Shown here: one piece after another, positions 23,364 through 31,565 of the stretch
Layout of the letters: every line of letters begins with the position of its first letter
Numbering within the stretch: position 1 is the stretch's first letter
Origin: Dysosmobacter sp.
Lineage (GTDB): Bacteria > Bacillota > Clostridia > Oscillospirales > Oscillospiraceae
Direction of reading: 5' to 3'
DNA: 59,365 bases
Assembly: GCA_026169195.1 (NCBI GenBank)
Contig: JAPFEH010000018.1
Span: forward strand, 1-59,365
The notes under the pieces: model-generated
Database searches by the model: none
Told to the model about the DNA's origin: nothing
What the model saw: the letters and a program-made list of their open reading frames with translations, nothing else
Made by a program: the position numbers and the translations under genes

Positions 23364-24251
23364 TCATTTCTTCGTTTCCTGCCAATCCTTCAGGGGCTTG
23401 AGCTCTTCATAGAGGCGGAGATAGCTTTCATGTCTGGATCTCTGGATCTTTCCGGCCTTCAGCGCCTCCAGCACGGCGCAGCCCTTTTCCTTGGTGTGGC
23501 TGCACCCTGCAAAGCGGCATTTGCCAAGATAAGGGCCAAACTCCCGGAAGGTCTCCGGAAGGCGGTGCTTCCATTCCAGATTCAGCGCATCCGTTTCAAA
23601 GGAGGAAAAGCCGGGGGAATCCATCACCTCCGCGCCGCAGTCAAGACGGAACAGCTCCACATGGCGGGTGGTGTGGCGGCCGCGGCCCAGTGCGTCGCTG
23701 ACCTCTCCCACCTGCAGGTGCATTTGGGGATCCAACGCGTTGAGGATGCTGGATTTTCCTACGCCAGAGTTCCCTGTAAAGGCAGATAGCTTGCCAGAAA
23801 TCAGCGTTTTTAATGCCTCCAGTCCATCGCCGGTCTCCGCACTGACCCGCAAAACCTGAAAGCCGGCTGCCTGATAAATCTCAAACAGATCATCCGCGCT
23901 GTTCAAATCGCACTTGTTCAGCAAAATCAGAACTTCACAGCCCTTTAATTCGGCAATCGCAGCCACCCGGTCGATCAGAAAGGGGTCGGTCTGCGGGATC
24001 GCGCCGGAGGCAATGATGACCAGCTGATCGATGTTGGCCACCGCCGGCCGGACAAACGCATTGCGGCGGGGCAGCAGCTTCTCCACGAAGCCCTCTCCGT
24101 TTCCCAGTTCCCGCACTTCCACCCGATCCCCTACCAGCGGGGAAATCCCGTCCTTGCGGAATTTCCCTCTGGCGCGGCAGGTCAGGTATCCCTGCGGTGT
24201 ATCCACATAATAGAAGCCGCTGAGGGCTTTCTGGATCCGTCCTTCAACCAT
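23364..24251 (-). CDS. rsgA: Ribosome small-subunit GTPase RsgA
   Basis: A 295-aa circularly permuted GTPase. An OB-fold (1-70) is followed by the permuted G motifs: NKCD, then GNSGVGKSS, then DSPGF. A C-terminal zinc finger (CRFAGCSHTKEKGC) closes it. RsgA checks late 30S maturation. ATG 24251 is preferred; a GTG at 24269 overlaps the prkC stop (GTGA) and would add six residues. Its partners prkC and prpC lie directly upstream, as in Bacillus. Confidence 0.95.
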   Translation of the reverse strand: MVEGRIQKALSGFYYVDTPQGYLTCRARGKFRKDGISPLVGDRVEVRELGNGEGFVEKLLPRRNAFVRPAVANIDQLVIIASGAIPQTDPFLIDRVAAIAELKGCEVLILLNKCDLNSADDLFEIYQAAGFQVLRVSAETGDGLEALKTLISGKLSAFTGNSGVGKSSILNALDPQMHLQVGEVSDALGRGRHTTRHVELFRLDCGAEVMDSPGFSSFETDALNLEWKHRLPETFREFGPYLGKCRFAGCSHTKEKGCAVLEALKAGKIQRSRHESYLRLYEELKPLKDWQETKK

Positions 24252-24265
24252 GATGCGCTCCCGTC

Positions 24266-26239
24266 TCACTCAAATTGCAGGTAATGGCTCTGTTCCTGAT
24301 CCATGATCCCGTCAAAGCAAACCTTGATGAACTGATTCCCGCTGCCGCTGACTGTGACGGCAGCCTCGCCGTCGCTGCAGTTGAGCCTTGCGGAGAACTG
24401 GGGTTCCGTTTCGCTTCCCACATAGACCGTCAGCTCTACCGTCTCTCGTCCATCCTGCGGCAGATTAACATGGAACTCTCTCCGAACGGTGGAAAGGCCG
24501 GAACTGACCTTAAAGGTGATGCCGTCCCCTTCCTTAGCGGTGGTGAAAGGCTCCAGACTCTGCCAGATGATCTGCCCGCCCTCCTCTTCACTGTCCACCG
24601 TATCGGCGCCCATGAATTTCAAACCGGAGCGTTCAATCTGCTCCATGGCCTGATCGAAGCTCATCCCGACGAATTTGGGGACCTGTACCTCCTGAATCTC
24701 CTTGCCCTTGCTGACCGTCAGAAGAATGGTATCGCCGCGCTTGAGCACCCCGCCTTCTGCCGGAAGCGTGGAAATAATGCGTCCTTCTTCCACCGTGTCA
24801 TGGAACTGGTATTCCGCTTCCGTCGGTACCTGTATCGTCAGGTCATATTCCTCTTTCAGCTTTTCCAGCTCCCGCTGCGCCTGCGCCACGGTCATGCCGG
24901 AAACGTCGATCATCTCGCCCTGCTCCTCGCCGGCGCTGAGCCAGACCTCGATCACCAGCATATTGCCCTTACGGATCTCCCCTTCCTTCGGGCTTTGCTT
25001 GGCAATGGTATTCTCCGGATAGGTGCTGCTGAAGATCCGGTCCTCCATGACCTGAATCGTAAAGGTATCCTTGACGCCGTCCAGCTCCTGAGCCTGTTCC
25101 ACGGTCAGTCCCAAAACAGACTTCACCACATACTGATCCATCGGCTTGTTGACCGACTTTAAAATCGAGGAGATCAGGGCAAATGCCAGAATCAGCACCA
25201 CCACACCGGCTGTCACCAGCAGCGCTGTCCGCTTGCCGCTGGATCCGGGCGCCGGTTCCTCTTCTTCATACTCCCGCCGGCGGACAGGCTCCCGGGCAGG
25301 AGCGGGGCGGTGATGGCTTCCGGAGGCAGTGTGTGCGCCAGTCCGCAGCAGCTGGGTCGGCTCGTCGGTTTCCTCGGGACGGAGGTCATTCTCCGTAAAT
25401 TCCAGAACGATCCCCGGATTCTTCCGGAAGGCCTCCAGATCCGCGATCATGGCGTCCGCCGAGGGATACCGTCTCTCAGGGTCCGCCGTCATGGCTTTCA
25501 TGCAGATCAGTTCCAGCTGCTGCGGGATCTCAGGATTGATCTCCCGCGGCGCCAGCGGAATGGAGCTGAGGTGCTGGATGGCAACGGAAACCGCACTGTC
25601 TCCTTCAAAGGGAAGCCGTCCCGTCAGCATCTCATAAAGCACCACACCGGAGGAATAGATATCGCTGCGCGCATCGGTGCGGTCGCCCCGGGCCTGCTCA
25701 GGCGAGATGTAGTGCACGGAGCCAAGGGCCTCCTGTGTCAGCGTCTGCGCGGAATTTTCCAGACAGGCAATGCCGAAATCAGCCACCTTGACGCTGCCGT
25801 CCCGCAGAACCATGATGTTCTGCGGCTTGATGTCCCGATGGATGATGCCCCGGCTGTGGGCATGGCTGAGTCCCCGCATGATCTGGGTGATAAAGTGCAG
25901 GGATTCCCGCCAGCTCAGCTGGCCCCGCTTTTCCATATACTGCTTCAGGGTGATCCCGTCGATCAGCTCCATCACGATGTACTCCGTATCACCGCCGCGG
26001 GAAACATCGTATACCGAAACGATATTGGGGTGAGACAGCTGCGCAACAGCCTGTGACTCCGCGTTGAAGCGGCGGCGGAAGTCCTCATCCTGCGCCAGAT
26101 CCGATTTCAGGATCTTGACGGCGACCAGCCGGTTGAGCCGGTGGCATTTGGCTTTGTAGACCACCGCCATGCCGCCTGTGCCGATGCGCTCCAGAATTTC
26201 ATAGCGGTTATCCAGCATCTTTCCAATGTAAGAATCCAC
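24266..26239 (-). CDS. prkC: PASTA-domain Ser/Thr protein kinase PrkC
   Basis: A 657-aa membrane kinase. The kinase domain (10-275) has VAVKILK, HRDIKPQN and DFGIA. One transmembrane helix follows near 340-360, then three PASTA domains (about 365-580) and a beta-rich tail. PASTA kinases sense muropeptides and control growth, wall synthesis and spore germination. It is translated 4 bases after prpC, its phosphatase. Confidence 0.96.
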   Translation of the reverse strand: MDSYIGKMLDNRYEILERIGTGGMAVVYKAKCHRLNRLVAVKILKSDLAQDEDFRRRFNAESQAVAQLSHPNIVSVYDVSRGGDTEYIVMELIDGITLKQYMEKRGQLSWRESLHFITQIMRGLSHAHSRGIIHRDIKPQNIMVLRDGSVKVADFGIACLENSAQTLTQEALGSVHYISPEQARGDRTDARSDIYSSGVVLYEMLTGRLPFEGDSAVSVAIQHLSSIPLAPREINPEIPQQLELICMKAMTADPERRYPSADAMIADLEAFRKNPGIVLEFTENDLRPEETDEPTQLLRTGAHTASGSHHRPAPAREPVRRREYEEEEPAPGSSGKRTALLVTAGVVVLILAFALISSILKSVNKPMDQYVVKSVLGLTVEQAQELDGVKDTFTIQVMEDRIFSSTYPENTIAKQSPKEGEIRKGNMLVIEVWLSAGEEQGEMIDVSGMTVAQAQRELEKLKEEYDLTIQVPTEAEYQFHDTVEEGRIISTLPAEGGVLKRGDTILLTVSKGKEIQEVQVPKFVGMSFDQAMEQIERSGLKFMGADTVDSEEEGGQIIWQSLEPFTTAKEGDGITFKVSSGLSTVRREFHVNLPQDGRETVELTVYVGSETEPQFSARLNCSDGEAAVTVSGSGNQFIKVCFDGIMDQEQSHYLQFE

Positions 26240-26243
26240 AGTC

Positions 26244-26990
26244 TTACCCCCTTTCTTCCAGCTTTTGCATCAGGACCACCGTCACGTTGTCCGGTGCTCC
26301 CTGACTCTTCGCGATCTCCAGCAGCCGTTCCAGACAGGAATCCGGACTGCCGCGGTGAATGACCTCAAAAAGCATTTCCTGATCCGTGACCGTATTCACC
26401 AGACCGTCTGTGCAAAGCAGCACATATTCCCCCGGCTGAACAGCGCGGATGTACCCATCACACTGGGCGTCCGCATCCGGTCCCAGCGCGCGGGTGATGA
26501 GATTGCGGTTGGGATGGCGGCGGGCTTCCTCCGCCGTAATATCGCCCCGATCCACCATGCGCTCTACCAGCGAGTGATCCTTTGTGATCTGGGTGATGCC
26601 GTTTTCGCAGATGTGGTAAGCGCGGCTGTCTCCCACGTTGGTGATGACCACACCGCCTTCATAGCTGACCGCAGCCACCAGCGTGGTCCCCATGTTCCGG
26701 TAATCCGCGTTTTCCCGTGCGGCGGCCTGAATGGCCTCGTTGGCGCGGGACACCGCATAGGCGCAGGCGGAACGCAGCTGTTCCGGCCCCATATCCGGCG
26801 TCCGTACCTTTTCCAGCTCCTCCATAAATGTGGCGGTGGCGATCTGGCTGGCCAGCTGCCCGCCGGCAGAGCCGCCCATGCCGTCGCAGACTACGCAGGC
26901 CGTGCAGCCGGAAGTCTCACGAATCAGATAGGCGTCCTGATTCTCTTTGCGCACCAGACCGATATCAGTGATTCCCCATGCGTGCATCAT
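26244..26990 (-). CDS. prpC: PP2C-type Ser/Thr phosphatase PrpC
   Basis: A 248-aa PP2C phosphatase with the metal-binding motifs RKENQDA, VCDGMGG, CTDGL and GAPDNVTV. It reverses PrkC phosphorylation. ATG 26990 overlaps the rlmN stop by ATGA. Confidence 0.95.
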   Translation of the reverse strand: MMHAWGITDIGLVRKENQDAYLIRETSGCTACVVCDGMGGSAGGQLASQIATATFMEELEKVRTPDMGPEQLRSACAYAVSRANEAIQAAARENADYRNMGTTLVAAVSYEGGVVITNVGDSRAYHICENGITQITKDHSLVERMVDRGDITAEEARRHPNRNLITRALGPDADAQCDGYIRAVQPGEYVLLCTDGLVNTVTDQEMLFEVIHRGSPDSCLERLLEIAKSQGAPDNVTVVLMQKLEERG

Positions 26991-28030
26991 AAGGGCTTCT
27001 CTCCTCTCTTGGCTTCTTCCATGGCCTTCCGGCGGAGCTGTCCGCAGGAAGCGTCAATATCTCCTCCCAAACTTCGCCGCACCGTGGCGGTGACGCCATG
27101 GGATTCCAGTCTCCGCTGGAACGCGGCGATGCGTCCGGAGGGCTTGAAGGGACTCTCCACCACATCGTTGAGCGGAATCAAATTCACATGCCCCGGCATT
27201 CCCTTGATTCTGGAGGCGATCAGATCCGCCTGCCAGTCCTGATCATTGACGCCGTCGATCATGGCATATTCAAAGGAAATGCGGCGTCCGGTCTCCCGAA
27301 AATAATCGTGACAGGCCGCAAACAGCTCCTCCACCGGATAAGCCCGGTTCACCGGCATGATCTTGGATCGGGTCTCTCCGTCCGGCGCGTGAAGGGAAAC
27401 CGACAATGTCAGCTGCGTTTTCAGCTGCGCCAGCCGGCGGATGCCGGGCACCACGCCGCAGGTGGAAAGAGAGATGTGGCGCATTCCGATGTTCATGCCG
27501 GCGGGATGGTTCACCAGCTGCAAAAACCGCAGCACATTGTCCAGATTGTCCATCGGCTCGCCAATGCCCATCAGGACGATGTTGGAGATCTCCAAACCGG
27601 AGTCCAGCTGTGTAAAGAGCACCTGATCCAGCATTTCTGCAGGCGTCAGATCCCGCACTTTGCCGGCAATGGTCGACGCGCAGAAGGCACAGCCCATGCG
27701 GCAGCCCACCTGCGAGGAAATACACACGGTATTGCCGTGGTGATAGCGCATCAGCACAGACTCGATGCAGTTTCCGTCTGCCAGCTCCCAGAGATATTTG
27801 ATGGTTCCGTCCTGTCGGGAGACCTGTTTACGGGCCACTTTTGGGACGGTTATGAAGCAGTGCTCCCCCAGCTTCTCCCGCAGAGCCTTGGGGAGATCGC
27901 TCATCTCCTCAAAGCAGGCTGCGCCCTTGTGGAGCCATGCGAACACCTGTTTGCCCCGAAAGGCAGGGGCGCCCAGCTCTTTGAGCACGCCGCTGATCTC
28001 CTCCGGCGTCATGGATTTCAAATCAATCAT
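26987..28030 (-). CDS. rlmN: 23S rRNA/tRNA A2 methyltransferase RlmN
   Basis: A 347-aa radical-SAM enzyme that methylates A2503 of 23S rRNA and A37 of some tRNAs. The cluster CRMGCAFCAS holds the three Fe-S cysteines, the GIGEPMDN loop follows, and the second catalytic cysteine lies in the C-terminal DASCGQL stretch. Length is normal. It sits 12 bases after rsmB. Confidence 0.95.
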   Translation of the reverse strand: MIDLKSMTPEEISGVLKELGAPAFRGKQVFAWLHKGAACFEEMSDLPKALREKLGEHCFITVPKVARKQVSRQDGTIKYLWELADGNCIESVLMRYHHGNTVCISSQVGCRMGCAFCASTIAGKVRDLTPAEMLDQVLFTQLDSGLEISNIVLMGIGEPMDNLDNVLRFLQLVNHPAGMNIGMRHISLSTCGVVPGIRRLAQLKTQLTLSVSLHAPDGETRSKIMPVNRAYPVEELFAACHDYFRETGRRISFEYAMIDGVNDQDWQADLIASRIKGMPGHVNLIPLNDVVESPFKPSGRIAAFQRRLESHGVTATVRRSLGGDIDASCGQLRRKAMEEAKRGEKPL

Positions 28031-28042
28031 ATAGCAAGGACC

Positions 28043-29362
28043 TCATGGATGCCGCATCATGCGGCAGATGTAAAAGCCGTCTGTTCCATGGCGCTGGGGC
28101 CACAGGGTCAGCTGTCCGCCGCTTTCCCCAACGGGGTCCGGCAGCAGAAAGGGCGCCATGGAAAAGTCCGGATGCTCCCCCAAAAAGGCGGAGGTCACGT
28201 CCTCGTTTTCCGCTGGCAGGATGGTACAGGTAGAATAAACCAGTGTTCCGCCGGGACGCACATAGCGGGCGGCATTTTCCAGAATCGACGCCTGAATCAC
28301 CGGAAGGGCAAACAGGTCATTGAGCTTTTTATATCGGGTATCCGGTTTTTTGCGGATGATGCCAAGACCGGAGCAGGGCGCATCTACCAAAACGGTGTCA
28401 AATGCCCCCTCCCACTCCGGGCGGAACATCCGCCCGTCCGCCGGCAGCGTCTCCAAGCAGGAAACGCCCAGCCGTTCAGCGCCCTCCCGAATGCGCTTGA
28501 GCTTGCTTTCATGCAGATCGCAGGCCACAATCCGTCCTTCGTTGCCCATGGCAAAGGCGCAGGAGAAAGACTTCCCGCCGGGGGCGGCACAGACATCCAG
28601 CACCTTCTGACCGGGGCGCACCTGCGCAGCGAGAGACACCAGTCGGGCCGCCGGATCCTGCACCATAAACTTTCCCGCCTGAAAGGGCTGTAACGCGGTC
28701 AGATCGCCAGTACCGGAAAGCTCCAGACAGTCCGGCACCCAGCCATGAGGCGCAGCCCGTACCCCCGCCGCCTCCAGCTCTGCCAGCAGCTCCCCCTGCG
28801 TGGTCCGCAGAGGATTGACCTGCACGGTCAGCGGTGCAACACTGTTGTTGGCAGCCAGAAACGCCTCGGTCTCCTCTGCACCCAGCAGCGGCAGCAGGCG
28901 CTTGACCAGCCACTTGGGGTGACTGTACCGGATGGACAGGAATTGCTCCGGACTGTGGTTCGGAATGGCGGGCAGCGCGTGCTGATTTTGAGAAATTTTC
29001 CGCAGCACCGCATTCACAAGGCCGGCGGCCTGTCCCCGCTTGCAAAGCTTGGCAAGGTTCACGGACTCATTGACGGCGGCGCTGTCGGGCACCCGATCCA
29101 GAAACAGAATCTGATAGGCGCCCAGCCGCAAAATATCCGGAAGGGGCTTTTGCAGATGATCCAAAGGCTGGGAGCAGTAAGCTCCCAGATAGAAGTCCAG
29201 CAGCAGCTGATTTTGCAGCACTCCGTAAACCAGACGGCTGCACAGCGCCGCATCCTGCGGCGAAAGCGCCGCCTTCGCCAGCCGGGCCTTCAGCGCGGCG
29301 TCCGCCCATGCGCCGTTGACCCGACAGCTGGTCAGGACCTGTAATGCAGTTTTTCGGCTCAT
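28043..29362 (-). CDS. rsmB: 16S rRNA m5C967 methyltransferase RsmB
   Basis: A 439-aa protein with an N-terminal NusB-like RNA-binding domain (1-130) and a C-terminal SAM-dependent domain with CAAPGGKS, the catalytic DAPCSGLG and YSTCTI. It overlaps the metallopeptidase gene by ATGA. Confidence 0.95.
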   Translation of the reverse strand: MSRKTALQVLTSCRVNGAWADAALKARLAKAALSPQDAALCSRLVYGVLQNQLLLDFYLGAYCSQPLDHLQKPLPDILRLGAYQILFLDRVPDSAAVNESVNLAKLCKRGQAAGLVNAVLRKISQNQHALPAIPNHSPEQFLSIRYSHPKWLVKRLLPLLGAEETEAFLAANNSVAPLTVQVNPLRTTQGELLAELEAAGVRAAPHGWVPDCLELSGTGDLTALQPFQAGKFMVQDPAARLVSLAAQVRPGQKVLDVCAAPGGKSFSCAFAMGNEGRIVACDLHESKLKRIREGAERLGVSCLETLPADGRMFRPEWEGAFDTVLVDAPCSGLGIIRKKPDTRYKKLNDLFALPVIQASILENAARYVRPGGTLVYSTCTILPAENEDVTSAFLGEHPDFSMAPFLLPDPVGESGGQLTLWPQRHGTDGFYICRMMRHP

Positions 29363-30087
29363 TCCCGGCCTCCCCCTCTGCTGCCGCGGTCACTCCGGCC
29401 CAAAAAGATCAGAACAAAGCGCAGCAGCTGCAGCACAGACATCAACAGCGCCGCCACATAGGTCAGCGCGGCTGCCCGCAGGACCTTTTCCGCCCCGCGC
29501 ACCTCATCATCCTCCAGCAAACGCCCGCTTTCGATGGCGGCAATGGCGCGGTTGGAGGCGTTGAACTCCACCGGCAGCGTCACCAGCTGGAAAAAGGTCG
29601 TGAGGGAAAACAGCACGATGCCCACCAGAAACAGCGTCTGGCTGTAAAGCGCCAGACCGATGGCAAGCAGCAGAAAGGAGCAGCGGGAGCCCAGCTGCGT
29701 AGCGGGCACGATGGCGCTGCGCAGGCGGACCGGACCGTAGCCCATGGCATACTGCACCGCGTGTCCCGCCTCGTGACAAGCCACGCCAACCGCCGCAACA
29801 GTGGCGGTCTGATAGACCGATTCCGAAAGATAGATGGTATTGTCCCGCGGATCGTAATGGTCCGTCAGGTTTCCGCGGCATGGGCGGATGGCTACATCAT
29901 AAACGCCGTTGGCCCGCAGGACGGCCTCTGCCGCCTGTGCGCCGGTGGTGCGGCGGCGGTTGGACACACTGTACCGCCGGAAATTCCCGCTTACCTGAAA
30001 CTGCGCCCAAGCCGACAGCGCCAGCACCGGGATCAGCAGCAGGACATAGAGATTGTTGGCCAGAAAATCGCCATAGTAATAGGGCAT
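29359..30087 (-). CDS. YugP-family zinc metallopeptidase
   Basis: A 242-aa membrane protein. It has an N-terminal transmembrane helix (LYVLLLIPVLALSAW), the zinc motif HEAGH near 130 and three further hydrophobic segments. This is the DUF2268-like Zn peptidase_2 (YugP) family, found beside fmt and rsmB in Clostridia. Substrates are unknown. Confidence 0.85.
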   Translation of the reverse strand: MPYYYGDFLANNLYVLLLIPVLALSAWAQFQVSGNFRRYSVSNRRRTTGAQAAEAVLRANGVYDVAIRPCRGNLTDHYDPRDNTIYLSESVYQTATVAAVGVACHEAGHAVQYAMGYGPVRLRSAIVPATQLGSRCSFLLLAIGLALYSQTLFLVGIVLFSLTTFFQLVTLPVEFNASNRAIAAIESGRLLEDDEVRGAEKVLRAAALTYVAALLMSVLQLLRFVLIFLGRSDRGSRGGGRE

Positions 30088-30100
30088 AGAAACCTCCGAA

Positions 30101-31021
30101 TCAGCATTCGATGGGATGACCCAGCAGATAAGCAGCAGCGCTCATCCGCTTTCCCCCCTGCGCCTGAATCTCTGTCAAGCGTAAAACCTTGCCATCTCCA
30201 CAAGCCACATCAATCCCCTGCTTTCCGGCTGCCAACACGGTGCCGGCCTTGGCAGAGGTCTGTTCGCCGGTCTCCGATGCGGCAAAGAGCTTCATCGGCT
30301 GACCGGTGATCGCCTCCGTGGAAGCGCAGGGCCATGGGATCAGCCCGCGGATCTGGCAGGAGATGGCATGGGCGGAACGGGTCCAGTCCACAGGCGACAT
30401 CTCCTTGCTCAGCATCGACGCATAAGTCATGCGGCTGTGATCCTGCGGGGTGCGCTCCGCAGTCCCCGCCTTCAGCGCGGCAACTGCCTCAGCCAGCGCC
30501 TCCGCCCCCAGCGCGGCAAGCCGCAGCGTCAGGCCCTGCGCATCCTCTTCAGGGCCGATGGGGGTGGTTTTCTGCAAAATCACGTCTCCGGCGTCCAGCT
30601 CCTTTGCCATATACATGATGGAAACGCCGGTCTCCGCCTCCCCGTCCAGAATCGCCCAGTTGATGGGCGCAGCGCCCCGGTATTTGGGCAGCAGAGAGGA
30701 ATGGACATTGATGGAACCGTAAGGCGGCGTCTGCAAAATCTCCTCCGGGAGGATCTTGCCGTATGCCGCCACCACGATCAGTTCCGGCGCCAGCTCCCGC
30801 ACTATGGCAAGGGCCTCGCCGTCCCGCATTTTCTGCGGCTGATAGACCGCAAGCCCCTGAGAGATGGCGTACTCCTTTACCGGAGAGGGCGTCAGCTTAT
30901 GCCCGCGGTTTTTGGGCTTGTCCGGCTGGGTAAAAACGCCGCAGATCTCGTGACCGTCCTCCACCAAGCGCTTCAAAGACGCCACGGCAAATTCCGGCGT
31001 CCCCATAAACAGGATGCGCAT
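30101..31021 (-). CDS. fmt: Methionyl-tRNA formyltransferase
   Basis: A 306-aa enzyme that formylates initiator Met-tRNA. The Rossmann start MRILFMGTPEFAV and the catalytic HSSLLPKYRGAAPI region with N-H-D residues are present, with the C-terminal OB-like domain from about 205. It pairs with def, 3 bases upstream. Confidence 0.96.
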   Translation of the reverse strand: MRILFMGTPEFAVASLKRLVEDGHEICGVFTQPDKPKNRGHKLTPSPVKEYAISQGLAVYQPQKMRDGEALAIVRELAPELIVVAAYGKILPEEILQTPPYGSINVHSSLLPKYRGAAPINWAILDGEAETGVSIMYMAKELDAGDVILQKTTPIGPEEDAQGLTLRLAALGAEALAEAVAALKAGTAERTPQDHSRMTYASMLSKEMSPVDWTRSAHAISCQIRGLIPWPCASTEAITGQPMKLFAASETGEQTSAKAGTVLAAGKQGIDVACGDGKVLRLTEIQAQGGKRMSAAAYLLGHPIEC

Positions 31022-31024
31022 GGC

Positions 31025-31543
31025 TCAGACCTCCTCCTGAGCGGCAGCCTCGGCTTCCTCCCGCTCCAGATACTCCCGTACCTCTTCATCCGTGAGGAAA
31101 TGGTCAATATGCTCCACATACAGGTGCCCGTCCAAGTGTTCGATCTCGTGGCAGAAGCAGCGGGCGTTCATACCCTCTCCCTCTGCCTCGAACCAGTTGC
31201 CGTCCCGATCCTGCGCGCGGACCCGCACCACATTCGGACGGGTGACGATGCCCCATTTGCCCGGCACGCTGAGGCAGCCCTCCATGCCGGTCTGCTCGCC
31301 GCTCTGGGCGATGATCTCCGGATTCACCAGCTCCAGATATTCTCCGGAGCCTTCGTCCATGACGATACAGACCCGGCGCAAAACCCCGACCTGCGGCGCA
31401 GCCAGACCGGCGCCGTTTGCCTCTGCCAGCGTATCCGTCATATCATCCAGCAAAACATGGAGACGGTGATTGAATTCCGTCACAGGGCGGCATACCTTCT
31501 GAAGACAAGGTTCCCCCTGAATCACAATGTTACGCAGTGCCAT
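31025..31543 (-). CDS. def: Peptide deformylase
   Basis: A 172-aa metalloenzyme that removes formyl groups from new proteins. The motifs GAGLAAPQVG, EGCLSVPG and HEIEHLDG are all present. ATG 31543 follows GGAGGAAAAC; an in-frame start farther upstream lacks a ribosome site. Confidence 0.96.
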   Translation of the reverse strand: MALRNIVIQGEPCLQKVCRPVTEFNHRLHVLLDDMTDTLAEANGAGLAAPQVGVLRRVCIVMDEGSGEYLELVNPEIIAQSGEQTGMEGCLSVPGKWGIVTRPNVVRVRAQDRDGNWFEAEGEGMNARCFCHEIEHLDGHLYVEHIDHFLTDEEVREYLEREEAEAAAQEEV

Positions 31544-31565
31544 ACTGTTTTCCTCCTTCCCTGCA

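Noticed and set aside
27098-28693. 531-codon plus-strand frame
   Set aside because: Antisense to rlmN and rsmB, with no domain or ribosome site.
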